This document shows, one piece after another, positions 23,272 through 33,774 of a stretch of 64,000 nt of DNA. The translations under genes were made by a program, and so were the position numbers. A model generated the notes under the pieces. The model was not told where the DNA came from and did no database searches. It was given only the letters and a program-made list of their open reading frames with translations. This DNA comes from Anolis sagrei (lineage: Eukaryota; Chordata; Lepidosauria; Squamata; Anolidae), in assembly GCF_037176765.1 (NCBI RefSeq), contig NC_090026.1:59711252-59775251 (forward strand), read 5' to 3'. Numbering within the stretch: the first letter of the stretch is position 1; the number at the start of each line of letters is the position of its first letter.

Positions 23272-25990
23272 GTAAGTGACATAAGAAAGTCTTATTTTAC
23301 ATTGCAGTTTATAGGCTAAGTTGTCAATGAAGAAATTATGATAGGCTAGACCAGGGGTCCTCAAACTAAGGCCCGGGGGCTGGATACCGCCCTCCAAGGT
23401 CATTTAACCGGCCTCGCTCAGGGTCAACCTAAGTCTGAAATGACTTGAAAGCACACAACAACAACAACAACAACCCTACTTCATCAGTCAAAAGCAGACC
23501 CACACTTCCCATTGAAATACTGATATGTTTATATTTGTTAATATTTTTAATATTATTGTATTGTTTTAAAGTGTTTTTTGCACTACAAATAAAATATGTG
23601 CAATGTGAATAGAAATACATTCATTTTTTTTCTTTCAAATTACAATCCAGCCCTCCAACAGTTTGAGGGACTGTGACCTGGCCCCCTGTTTAAAAAGTTT
23701 GAGGACCCCTAGGTTAGACAGATCTCTTCGGTTTAGACTTTAGCAGTTTGCAGAAACCTGCCAATGGAGTGAATCTAACATATGATGGGATAGCACTATA
23801 CATGAAATAATCACTGTGTGCAGATATAGTAACATAAAGATTCATGTTTTGCTGATATTCTACACCAGATATTTTCTACTGTTATACCATATACATTACT
23901 AAACAACACCCCCTGGCTTAATCCTTCCCCAAGCCCGCATTCATAGTCAGCAGGCAATTTTTTTTGTCATGTCAGGAGCGACTTGAGAAACTGCAATTCG
24001 TTTCTGGTGTGAGAGAATTGGCCGTCTGCAAGGACGTTGCCCAGGGGACGCCTGGATGATTTGATGTTTTCATCATCCTTGTGGGAGGCTTCTCTCATGT
24101 CCCCGCATGAGGAGCTGTAGCTGATAGAGGGAGCTTATCCGCCTCTCCCCGGATTCGAACCTGCGACCTGCTGGCACAGGGGTTTAACCCACTGCACCAC
24201 AGGGGGCAATTAGATTGGGCAAACTGGGTCTCTACAGCACCTTATTGGAGCCAAGGAAGAAAGTGTTTCCAAACCCCTCTGCCAGAGAGAAGATCTACAA
24301 GGAATCGCTGCATGTCATGAGAGATCAGCTTCTAGAGAATAACCAATTAAGTTTAAAAAAATATATCAAATGGGTTCTTAAAGATTTTAAACTAGTTAAT
24401 TTAACAACTGCTCCAAGTGATTGTTGAAAAGCATTATTAAAAATAATATTTTAAATATACTGAGGGGAAGCCTGCTGAAGAAGAATGGTGAATTCTTCAT
24501 TTTGAAATCTAGACTTTAAAATTCTTTGCTATTGACAATAAACACATGGACATGAGTAATCCAATAGCACTTACTCTTTTGTCTTCCAAAGACTTTTGAC
24601 AAAAACCTTCACTTCAGGTGCTTGAGCAAGATTAAATTAGCTTTTTTTTGTCGTGTCAGGAGTGACTTGAGAAACTTCAAGTCGCTTCTGGTTTGAGAGA
24701 ATTGGCCATCTGCAAAGACGTTGCCCAGGGGATGCCCGGATGTTTTGATGTTATCATCCTTGTGGGAGGCTTCTCTCATGTCCCTGTATGAGGAGCTGGA
24801 GCTGATAGAGGGAGCTCATCTGCGTTCTCCCTGGATTCGAACCTGCGACCTGTCGGTCTTCAGTCCTGCCGACACAAGGGTTTAACCCACTGCGCCACCG
24901 GGGGCTCCTATTTAGCTGTAACTAACTAAATTAACTGGAACCCATAATAATATTTATATATTTATATTACAGAAAACAAATCCATCTGTGTTCTTGAAAA
25001 TTAGCTTTGGTTGATAATTTTTTTCAAACATTGAAAATTTTCTAAACACAGCAGAAGCAAGGACCTTAGTTCTACTCCCGGGCTCATTCTGAGCAAAGAT
25101 AAGGAGTCTTTAATTATTTTCTCCTCACAGGTAGTGGCAACAGATGCTTCCTGGGCATAACGACTTGTCTGTTGTTTGTCAGATAGCTATGTATTACTGC
25201 ATGGTAATGTTGTGGACAATGTATTTCTGAAAATAAATCCATGTTGTTCAAATGAGTAATATGAATCGTGGTTCAATGTTGAAGTTTAATTTTATGTGCT
25301 CATTTTTCAGGCTGGATCTGGTCGAGGGAGTCTCAGAAAGAGATAGAAAAAGAGAAAAAAGGTTACCACAGAAAACTGACATTAGTGCAGAGAGAGCTTG
25401 AATCTAAATACCGTGACATAATCACTGAAAACCGCCGTACAGTTGCTCACTTAGAGTTGGAACTGGAAAAGGAACAGAACCGAACACAAAGTTATCGTGC
25501 AGCTCTTGTCTCACAGAGTCATAAACTGATAGAAGAAAGGAGAGCTCTGGAACAAGAACAAACAAAATTGGAACAAGAAAAGCAAATTCTGCAGCACTCT
25601 GGAGCTGCAGGATTGTTCTACAAGAACTGCCTGGAGAAGGAAGATCAGTGGCAAAAGAAAGCTATTGCCTTACTAAAAGAGTTTGAAGGAGCCCTTACCC
25701 AAAGGCAGGATATCTATTGCAGCCTTGTGGTACCAAGATACCAGCGACTAGAAATTGAGAAGAAAATGCTAGTTAAAGCAGCAACAGATCCAATTGCTGT
25801 GGATCTGAAAATAGAAACTGGCTTAAACGATATTTTCAGGCACGATACATTTTGCAGCAATTTGCTAAACACCAATAAACGCCAGAATGGAAAGCTAATG
25901 TGGCTCTACCTTCAATACTGGGAACTATGTGCTGAACTGAAAAAGTTCAAGCGGGTAGAAAATGCCATGTTAGGAAAAACTAGAGGTTGA
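23151..25990 (+). CDS. CCDC127: Coiled-coil domain-containing protein 127 (gene overview)
   Basis: Two coding exons, 23151-23271 and 25311-25990, join at a split arginine codon to give 266 residues plus stop; the human protein is about 260. The N-terminus MNNLNDPPNWNIRPN is followed by a hydrophobic stretch (ALLVPMLGLAAF, about residues 28-40) that may be a membrane anchor. A long charged coiled coil follows (KEIEKEKKGY, ELELEKEQNRTQSYRAAL, about residues 50-125), then a conserved C-terminal block (LTQRQDIYCSL, TNKRQNGKLMWLYLQYWEL). It is recalled as mitochondrial in vertebrates with no enzymatic activity, which cannot be tested here. It shares a promoter region with SDHA, so the two may be co-regulated. 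No break was seen. The last residues (LGKTRG) extend past the human end. Confidence 0.95.
23352..23711 (+). mobile_element. OposCharlie1-type hAT element
   Basis: Starts caggggtcctcaaact and ends agtttgaggacccct; the arms extend inward with ttaaacagggggccag-type sequence. Near-identical 8-bp flanks ggctagac / ggttagac. The interior carries gaaatactgatatgtttatatttg and a protein-free AT-rich core. It lies 80 bp downstream of a CCDC127 donor site. Confidence 0.88.
23958..24207 (-). mobile_element. tRNA-derived lizard SINE, antisense
   Basis: Reading minus, it starts with a tRNA-like head (gtggtgcagtgggttaaacc) with a B-box-like ggttcgaatccgg. It runs through gcgtcccctgggcaacgtcc and ends cctgacatgac plus an A tract. 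The flanking ggcaatt repeats at both sides fit a target duplication. Distinct from the Sauria SINE by its body and tail. Confidence 0.88.
24640..24908 (-). mobile_element. tRNA-derived lizard SINE, antisense, second copy
   Basis: Same family and orientation as 23958-24207, with the longer head (ggtggcgcagtgggttaaacc) near 24900 and the tail cctgacacgac plus A tract near 24645. Flanks aattagct and atttagct are a likely imperfect target duplication. It lies in CCDC127 intron 2. Confidence 0.88.
24910..25300. other. CCDC127 intron 2 (end), nothing recognised
   Basis: No repeat or gene recognised before the last CCDC127 exon. Confidence 0.5.
25311..25990 (+). CDS. CCDC127: CCDC127 last coding exon
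   Basis: 680 bp from acceptor catttttcag to the TGA at 25988-25990. Starts WIWSRESQKEIEKEKKGY, continues through the coiled coil, and ends KKFKRVENAMLGKTRG. The frame is uninterrupted. Confidence 0.95.
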
Positions 25991-26091
25991 AAAGTATGAT
26001 TGTTTATATGCGACTCAAATCAGGTATGACTAATTTTCTCTAGATTTGGTACTATTAGTTTCTCTGTCACATATATGGTAATTATCTAGTT

Positions 26092-26450
26092 CAGGCGTCC
26101 CCAAACTAAGGTCCGGGGGCCGGATACGGCCCTCCAAGGTCATTTACCCGCCCTCACTCAGGGTCAACTTAAGTCTCAAACAACTTGAAAGCATACAACA
26201 ACAACAATCCTATCTCATTGGCCCACATTCATCAGTCCACACTTCCCATTGAAATACTAATAAGTTTATATTTGTTAAAATTGTTCTTCATTTTAATTAT
26301 TGTATTGTTTTAAAGTGTTTTTGCACTACAGATAAAATACGTGCAGTGTGCATAGGAATTTATTCATTTTTTTTCAAATTATAATCCGGCCCTCCAACAA
26401 TTTGAAGGACTGTGACCTGGCCCTCTGTTTAAAAAGTTTGAGGACCCCTG
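26092..26450 (+). mobile_element. OposCharlie1-type hAT element in CCDC127 3' region
   Basis: About 359 bp with caggcgtccccaaact and agtttgaggacccctg as ends and a perfect 8-bp duplication atctagtt (26084-26091 and 26451-26458). It sits about 100 bp after the CCDC127 stop and is therefore probably transcribed in its 3' UTR. Confidence 0.9.
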
Positions 26451-26587
26451 ATCTAGTTAAATACAGAAATTGTGTGAGGCTATCATGCTGGCATACTCCG
26501 CCTGATTGCTTTTGTGCATATTTCACTTTCTGAGGTGTTCAGACTTAGCATTCTTAAGTTCTTATGACTTTCGTAGCAATCCAGAAT

Positions 26588-26593
26588 AATAAA
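26588..26593 (+). terminator. CCDC127: Candidate CCDC127 poly(A) signal
   Basis: AATAAA about 600 bp after the stop, downstream of the OC1 element. Another AATAAA at 28801-28806 is followed by a TG-rich stretch and is an alternative, longer 3' end. Sequence alone cannot decide. Confidence 0.35.
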
Positions 26594-26758
26594 GCGCAGT
26601 TTATTCTTGGCTTATAGTCCAACATCTAAGTCTTTCTCAATAAGCCAAAATTATAAACCAGAAACAGACCACAGTTTTAACTTTGGTCTATTGGAGAAGA
26701 GACAAAGTAATACATTCTGTAAGAAAGAATATATATTATGTGGTATATAACAAATATA

Positions 26759-27264
26759 CTGTATTTCATTGCGTAATAGTCACACCGCCTTTAGCGTCCT
26801 GGTATTGGGATTAAAGGATTCCTTCCATAATAGTTGCACTGCCACCCGCACATCTGCCCCTTGGAGCAGTTACTCTTGCTCTGAGGGACATGTGTGCGGG
26901 TGGAGGCACGAGAGGAGCTCTTGTTCACCCAGTGGTCAAGGCAGTCTTCCATAGCTTAGAGGGGAGAGGTGTTCTGGTAGGTAAACCTGATCCCCTCCAA
27001 GTTGCCTCTTCGCTCCAGAGCTCGGAGGTGAAAGGTCCACAGGCAGGTGAGCCTTCATCCACCTGGCAGTGAGAGCTGCTGAGCCTCCCTCAGCTGACAG
27101 CAGCTAGAGCCTTGTAGCATTTACCAGCAGGCACGTGGGTGGCTTGGCCAGTTGGCAGTCGAGAAAAGCCCCATAGATGCAAAAATATTTCCTTGCATAA
27201 TAGTCATACCCCCTTCTTTCCTCCCCAAAAGGGGGAAATTCAGCTATTATGTAATGAAATACGG
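26759..27264. mobile_element. Non-autonomous TA-flanked DNA transposon
   Basis: About 506 bp. Terminal inverted repeats of at least 21 bp (ctgtatttcattgcgtaatag at left, reverse of ctattatgtaatgaaatacgg at right) pair with three mismatches. TA flanks both ends, as for Tc1/mariner-type insertion. cataatagt recurs inside near both ends. The GC-richer middle (26795-27190) contains open frames with no known domain. Confidence 0.6.
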
Positions 27265-27384
27265 TATCACTATCTCATATTAAATGCACTTTAAGCATGA
27301 TTTCTCTTTTGTCCCATAGACAGATAAATGTATCCACCCCCCAGACTGAAAACAGCAAGAACAATGATCATGAGTAGTTAGGTA

Positions 27385-28030
27385 GAATCATAGAATCAAA
27401 GAGTTGGAAGAGACCTCATGGGCCATCTAGTCCAACCCCCTGCCAAGAAGCAGGAATATTGCATTCAAATCATCCCTGACAGACGGCGATCCAGCCTCTG
27501 TTCAAAAGGTTCCAAAGAAGGAGCCTCCACCATACTCCAGGGCAGAGAGTTCCACTGCTGAACGGCTCTCACAGTCAGGAAGTTCTTCCTCGTGTTCAGA
27601 TGGAATCTCCTCTCTTGTAGTTTGAAGCCATTGTTCCGCGTCCTAGTCTCCAAGGAAGCAGAAAACAAGCTTGCTCCCTCCTCCCTGTGGCTTCCTCTCA
27701 CATATTTATACATGGCTATCATATCTCCTCTCAGCCTTCTCTTCTTCAGGCTAAACATGCCCAGCTCCTTAAGCCGCTCCTCATAGGGCTTGTTCTCCAG
27801 ACCCTTGATCATTTTAGTCGCCCTCCTCTGGACACATTCCAGCTTGTCAATATCTCTCTTGAATTGTGGTGCCCAGAATTGGACACAATATTCCAGGTGT
27901 GGTCTAACCAAAGCAGAATAGGGGTAGCATGACTTCCCTGGACATAGACACTATGCTCCTATTGATGCAGGCCAAAATCCCATTGGCTTTTTTTGCCGCC
28001 ACATCACATTGTTGGCTCATGTTTAACTTA
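27385..28030 (-). mobile_element. CR1 LINE 3' end, antisense
   Basis: On the minus strand the frame 27911-27465 encodes [49 protein letters not shown] and the same C-terminus as 15140-15492, ending LDRRLSGMI. The 3' end (tagaatcatagaatcaaagag) is at 27383-27404. Upstream coding sequence to about 28020 encodes a CR1-like HNVMWRQKKP segment. One break lies near 27911. Confidence 0.9.
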
Positions 28031-28039
28031 AGGTACTTT

Positions 28040-28560
28040 CTTATAATGTAATCAGATATTTTCCAGAAAAATTGTAGCCATGCAAATGATAATCTGAAGT
28101 TAACACCTTGAATCCTAAAACATCTGAGAATAAAGCCCTTTGAATGTAATTGTATTCACCTTTTAATAAGCATTCACATGATCTCACTACTAATAAAAGA
28201 CTGGTATATCGTGAACGCTGAGCATTATAGCGCCACTTGTCTTAGCACTCATAATGGGCAAAGGGAGATGAATAGTTAAGATGATGCAATTTCATGCAAA
28301 GTATGTCAGAAATTTAAAGAATTCAAGTTCATCATGGACAAGGCAGTATGCAATGAGCTCCTAAGAAGTGCAACATACATGAAGTAGTTCCTAAAAAGGG
28401 AAACAAATTAAATGCATATTAAATTGTTCAGAACTTGAGTATTATTTAAAAGGTCATATTCATTGAATTTCGATCTCTAATAATAATAACAAGACATATT
28501 ACATAGTGTCATCCTAGTTATTATATGTCCTGTGTCATAAAATGTAAAAGTGAAATGTTA
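28040..28560. other. Spacer downstream of CCDC127, nothing recognised
   Basis: AT-rich, no family or gene recognised. LRRC14B, expected in this spacer from synteny, is not visible here or further right. Confidence 0.45.
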
Positions 28561-28584
28561 TAAAATTAAAACCGGAGCACTTGG

Positions 28585-28700
28585 AGACATAGAATATCTG
28601 TTGTCATGGAGTTGGAAGGGATCCCAAGCGCCATTTAGTTCAATCCCTTGCTAATGCAGGAATCCACAGCAGAAAACGCCCAATTTGGTGATCATCCAAA
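28585..28700 (-). mobile_element. Old CR1 3' end, antisense
   Basis: A gagttggaagggatcccaagcg block and gttcaatcccttgctaatgcaggaat match the CR1 3' end region with several differences. Only the tail remains. Confidence 0.6.
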
Positions 28701-28704
28701 CTTC

Positions 28705-29100
28705 GTTTTAAAATATTTGCCTTGTGTCATTTAATATTTTACACTGGTGCTTGATTTGGTTAAGTAATCCTGAAAATGTTGTCCATTTTTAAGGGAAACT
28801 AATAAAGTGATTGCTCATTGCCTTTGGTTTGCTTGGCTTTCACACATATGCATGAGCACATTAACTAGGACCTCCAGCAGTTCTCCATACTTTGATCCCA
28901 CAGCTCACCTTGAATGTGCCAAGTCCTCTGAATTTTTCATTTGTTTTCATGTGCCATCTGTAGACTGCTTTCTTGTACTGAATCAGAATCCATATGATTA
29001 GCAATCTCACTCTTTCGAGCTCCATGAACTGGAACTATAGTGAGAGAGCACCTTCCTACCTGAAGCATTATTTCAGACAAATAGGGTAAAGAATCACTAA
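28705..29100. other. Spacer, nothing recognised
   Basis: No repeat or gene recognised, apart from the AATAAA at 28801-28806 noted as a possible CCDC127 3' end. Confidence 0.4.
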
Positions 29101-29148
29101 GTTATTGTGGGTTTTTTCGGGCTATATGGCCATGTTCTAGAGGCATTT

Positions 29149-29198
29149 CTCCTGATGTTTCGCCTGCATCTATGGCAAGCATCCTCAGAGGTGAGGTC
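29149..29198 (-). ncRNA. Hammerhead-like core in Penelope end
   Basis: Minus strand: CTGAGGA (29188-29182), stem gcttgc / gcaggc with loop catagat, then GAAAC ending at 29157, followed by atcagg. Same sequence as the 18252 copy, including the ATC in place of GTC. Confidence 0.55.
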
Positions 29199-30375
29199 TT
29201 TTGGAACTGGGAAAAAGGATTTATATATCTGTGGAATGGCTGGGGTGGGGCAAAGAGCTCTTCTCTGCTGGAGCTAGGTGTGAATGTTTCAACTGACCAC
29301 CTTGATTAGCATACAATGGGCTGACTGTGCCTGGAGCAAACTCTTCTTGAAAGGTAATTAGATGTCCCTGCCTGTTTCCTCTCTGCTATTTTTGCTGTTG
29401 CAATTTTAGATTTTTTTTTAATACTGGTAGCCAGATCTTGTTCATTTTCATGGTTTCCTCCTTTCTGTTGAAATTGTCCACATGTTTGTGTATTTCAATG
29501 GCTTCTCTGTGTAGTCTGACATGGTGGTTGTGAGAGTGGTCCAGCATTTTTGTGTTCTCAAATAAAATGCTGTGTCCAGGTTGGTTCATCAGGTGCTCTG
29601 CTATGGCTGATTTCTCTGGTTGGAGTAGTTTGCAGTGCCTTTCATGTTCCTTGATGCGTGTCTGGGCTGCGTTTGGTGGTCCCTATGTAGACTTGTCCAC
29701 AGCTGCATGGTACACGGTAGACTCCTGCAGAGGTGAGAGGATCCCTCTTGTCCTTTGCTGGACATAGCATTTGTTGGATTTTCTTAGTAGGTCTGTAGGT
29801 GGTTCGTATGTTGTGTTTCCTCATCAGCTTCCCTATGCGGTCAGTGGTTCCCTTGATGTATGGCACTTTTCCTCGGGGTGGATCTTCATCTTTACTCTCG
29901 TGGCTTGTTCTTGGTCTTGCAGATCTTCTGATGTCCGAGGTGGAGTATCCATTGGCCTGGAGAGCCCAGTTGAGGTGGTTCAGTTCATCTTGAAGGAGGT
30001 GGGGTTCACAGATTCCTTTTGCACGGTCTGCCAAGGCTTTAATGGTGCTTCTTTTTTGACTTGGGTGATGGTTGGAGTTTTTATGTAGATATCTATCTGT
30101 GTGTGTGGGTTTTCTGTAAACGGTGTGACCCAATTGTTGATCTGGTTTACGGATGACTAGGACATATATAAAAGGCAGTCTTCTTTCCTTTTCTTTTTCC
30201 ATAGTGAACTGGATATTTGGGTGGATGCTGTTAAGATGTTCCAGGAACCTGTTGAGTTCTTCTTCTCCATGGCTCCAAATGGTGAAAGTGTCATCCACAT
30301 ATCTGAATCATATAGTGGGCTTTTTGGTTGCTGTTTCAAGAGCTTGTTTTTCAAAGTGTTCCATGTAGAAGAACA

Positions 30376-30425
30376 GACCTCACCTCTGAGGATGCTTGCA
30401 GGCGAAACGTCAGGAGAAATGCCTC
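30376..30425 (+). ncRNA. Hammerhead-like core lacking the stem II loop
   Basis: CTGAGGA (30386-30392) and GAAACGTCAGG are present, but the loop and part of the stem are missing (gatgcttgcaggcgaaac), about eight bases shorter than other copies. Expected to be inactive. Confidence 0.45.
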
Positions 30426-30546
30426 TAGAACATGGCCATATAGCCCGAAAAAACCCACAAGAACTTAGTGATTCCAGCCATGAAAGCCTTCGACAATACA
30501 GGGTAAAGAATCCTTTCAGATAGATTCTATAATATTACAAAACTCC

Positions 30547-30858
30547 TGTCAGGATCCGGTTTCCGGAGCCCAGACTTTGGCGCCGAAGACTAGACTCCTG
30601 ACGTATTATCCTGATAAGGATCCTGCAGCTGGTGGCCTTGAAGGAAGGCAGTTATTTGGTGGCGGGAAACTTTTGCGCGGGGTTCTGGGTTTGGCGGGAG
30701 TCTACCTTTTGAACAAGTGGGAGTGTATATAAGGGGTTGCCTGCTGCGACCAGGCAATCCCGGCTTTTTCTGTGTCTGAGTATCTGATAGTAAAATTCTT
30801 TGTTTGATTACGATGGAAGTCTCGTGTCATCATTGAGCCCAACTGTCGTGAGCTGACA
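30547..30858 (+). mobile_element. Solo LTR (fossil LTR retrotransposon)
   Basis: About 312 bp starting TGTCAGGA and ending GCTGACA, with gtgtatataagggg as a TATA-like block in the middle. actcc/ctcc flank both ends. Clearly related to the solo LTR at 42720-43029, so one family. No internal region remains. Family not named with certainty. Confidence 0.75.
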
Positions 30859-30869
30859 CTCCCATCTAT

Positions 30870-31320
30870 TGAAGTTTTTAGTGCATACACCCTCTTATTT
30901 GTAATGCATATCAGAAAGGGCCCAATTTCAAGTAGGCAGTCAGGTCTTATTATTTTACAAAAGGTCTTTATTGCCTAGCAAAATCTGGTAACTGAATCCA
31001 TTGGGTTTTCTTTTCATTGTATAGCAATGAACACTTCAATGTTTCAGCTGTTGATGCACACTTACATCCAATCCAGTAGAACCTATATGTTTACTCAGAA
31101 GTAAGGTTACTTGGAAATGTTCTTGTTTGCCTGACTTAGGACAACTCTAAGGTGAAATTTTCACAGGGTTTTCTTGGTGAGATTTGTTCAGAGGAGGTTT
31201 GCCATGGCCTGCTCCTAAGGCTAAGAAAGTGTTAATTGCCCATGATCACTCAGTTTCCGTAGCCAGGCATGGATTTGAATTCTAGTCTCCTGGAGTCCTT
31301 GGCCAACACTCAAACCCCTA
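30870..31320. other. Spacer, nothing recognised
   Basis: Unique-looking sequence with a run of MIR-like spacing but no clear family. No gene seen. Confidence 0.35.
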
Positions 31321-31323
31321 TAC

Positions 31324-31680
31324 CAGGGGTCCTCAAACCAAGGCCCAGGGGCTGGATATGGCCCTTCAAGGGCATTTACCCGGCCCTCACTCAGGGTCAA
31401 CCTAAGTCTGAAATGACTTGCAAGCACACAACAACAACAATCCTATCACATCAGCCAAAAATAGGCCACACTTCCCATTGAAATACTAATAAGTTTATAT
31501 ATTTGCTAATATTGTTCTTCATTTTAATTATTGTATTGTTTTAAGTGTTTTTTTGCACTCCAAGTAAGATATGTGCAGTGTGCATAGCAATTCATTCATA
31601 TATTTTTTTTCAAATTATAATCCGGCCCTCCAACAGTTTGAGGGACTATGACCTGGCCCTTGGTTTAAAAAGTTTGAGGA
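31324..31680 (+). mobile_element. OposCharlie1-type hAT element
   Basis: Starts caggggtcctcaaacc, ends aaaagtttgagga, and is flanked by ccctatac on both sides (8 bp). The last few bases of the right end appear lost or merged with the duplication. The interior matches the other OC1 copies. Confidence 0.88.
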
Positions 31681-31689
31681 CCCTATACC

Positions 31690-32090
31690 ATGCTGGTTTT
31701 CTAGCGTTTCATAACTGTAACACTTTCTGTTTTTACTGATATATGTATTATTTTAACGTTGCCATACATTTATGTTGATGCATACCCATCATTCCTTAGT
31801 GTAACAGTTTGAAATAAATTATTGTAAAATGTTCCTTGATTGAAGTTAACATTGCATCTTCAAGTTGCATAACTCCATTCTACTGATTATCGTCATAATT
31901 TTATCATTTGGATCACTCTCCGCCTACATTATCTCATTTTTATTTTTTATTCTTGCAACAACTTACAACAGAGGTCATTTTAAAGATGAAGTTGGAGAGA
32001 TCTTTTGAGACAAAAGATAAATTGGCGATTGTATGGTGTAAATAATTATCGTATATTATACTGTCATAAATCACGCCACTTGCTACCACA
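31690..32090. other. Spacer, nothing recognised
   Basis: AT-rich. No repeat or gene recognised. Confidence 0.4.
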
Positions 32091-32093
32091 GTA

Positions 32094-32184
32094 ACATCCG
32101 GGCGTCCCCTGGGCAACGTCCTTGCAGACGGCCAATTCTCTCACAACAGGAGCGGTTGCTCCTGACACGACCCAAAAAAAAAAA
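32094..32184 (+). mobile_element. tRNA-derived lizard SINE, 5'-truncated
   Basis: Only the 3' third remains: catccgggcgtcccctggg, acggccaattctctcac, then ctcctgacacgac and an A tract. ccacagtaac flanks both sides as a target duplication, so the truncated copy is a genuine retroinsertion. Confidence 0.85.
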
Positions 32185-32439
32185 AACCACAGTAACGATA
32201 ACACGTATAATATATCCCGCCACTTGCACCAATTATAACGAATATACTATATCTCCCACAGCTGAACACCACTGTAAAAGATTATATCTAATATCACACA
32301 ACTGGACACCAGTATAAAGGATTACATCACAGCCAGTGACGCGAGGCTGGAGGCTTATTGATAATATAGCTGGGCAGGATGGATCTTCCTCAAAGATTTG
32401 CCTTTTGTTCACAAATCCTACCCTGTGCCTCCAATATAG

Positions 32440-33350
32440 TAACGAGATGATGTTAGATGTTATGGTAGAGTGAACACTGCTTGTCTTTTAGTCTTCTTTT
32501 GGATTAAAGCTGCCACCAACCTAAGTAGTTTTAGGATTTTAAAATGAGTATTTGAGGTAAACTTTTCCCACTCCTGCCAACACTGCTTTTCCCCCTGGCT
32601 CCCAAAATGACTGTTTGATATGAGGCTTTTCTGTAGTATCAGGATGTTAAAAATGCTGGAACTATCACAAAGCTTGCTGATGGAAAGATGTACAATGGAA
32701 ACCTTTTTGAAAGTTGAATAGAAAAAGATTTATTTATAAAAACAGACAACTAACTACTTCTGTACTTCTGAGAGGTACAAAAAGCTTGGCTTGTTACAAA
32801 AGTACTTCAGCTTGATGGTTGCTTGAATAAGTTTCTTCACTTAGTTACAGACAGAGCTAATCAAACAGATCTAGCTGCTAGTAACAAAATTCCTCACTCT
32901 ACTTCAGAGAAATAGAAATGAGTTTCGACTAACCTATCCTAGGTAGTCCCCTGAGTTATTAGCTAACTCTTCCCTAGAGTTCTTCCTGCTAACTAACCTA
33001 GCCCAGAGAGCTAATCTCTTGTGCTAATTCCCACAAGAAATCAGGTTGCTGCCTGACCTTTCTCCTGTCAGCTAACAGCACTGTCTGACACAGACACTCT
33101 CTCCCTGAAAACCCAGTTTCAAAAACACTTCTTCACACACCAGCTCCCAGTTCTCAACTCCCACGGAAGCTGAAATCTTTTCCCTCCTAAGCCCTGGCTC
33201 CTCACAATTGCTCTAGCCAATCCTAGGAGACCTCAAACTCCTCCCATCTTCTGTCTATCCTCACTCAAGATGGCTGCTTCCCTGGCATACACTCCCAAAA
33301 TGGAGGATTGCCATACTGTTATCCAGGCTCCCTTTCCAGCCTACTAGGTA
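32440..33350 (-). repeat. Unclassified segment, possibly an antisense LTR-like fossil
   Basis: The right part (33080-33340) is C-rich and the left part has a reverse AATAAA-like block (tttattta near 32730). That could be an LTR read on the minus strand, with promoter at right and poly(A) at left. No termini or second copy were found, so the class is uncertain. Confidence 0.25.
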
Positions 33351-33774
33351 AGATTCATTACACATGGTTTCTTATTTTTTTAAAAGTAATTGCATATTTT
33401 TATGAATGCTTATGTAGACATACACAGTCAGAAACATATTTAAGTATGTACCCTGAAATTTGGCCAGGGAACTTTTGTCTCGCTGAGGTCTGTTATTGTT
33501 TTATAGGGATTAGTTGGGGTCCACAATGCAGGGGCAGGTATGACTTGTGGTGCTGGTCACTTGATCAAAGCAAGAGGTGTATATATAATGTTAGCTGTGT
33601 TTTTAAGTAAAATTACTGCAATCTACCTGGGGTTTGGAATGATAGTGAATATTTAATATTTTGGGGACCCCCACAACTATCTAAAGCACTACTTACAAAC
33701 ATACCTAGATATGGAGTGAGGATCTCTAAACTGCACATATAATTCACCTATACATCTCTCACAATATTAATAAG

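Larger units (their letters stand above)
29105..30505 (-). mobile_element. Penelope-like element with inverted terminal segments
   Basis: The minus-strand frame 30298-29642 encodes the end of the reverse transcriptase (MDDTFTIWSHGEEELNRFL, PFIYVLVIRKPD, VYRKPTHTDRYLH) and the start of the endonuclease region (AGVYRVPCSCGQVYIGTTKR). The frame 29589-29386 continues with LMNQ-to-HKHVDNFNRKEE, as in the 17723 copy. The non-coding end at 29105-29240 carries a hammerhead-like core on the minus strand. The same end sequence recurs in opposite orientation at 30370-30505, so the element has inverted terminal segments. It is 5'-truncated and has a frameshift near 29640. Confidence 0.88.

Noticed and set aside
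29552-30088. Plus-strand frames across 29552-30088
   Set aside because: They are shadows of the Penelope-like coding sequence on the minus strand.
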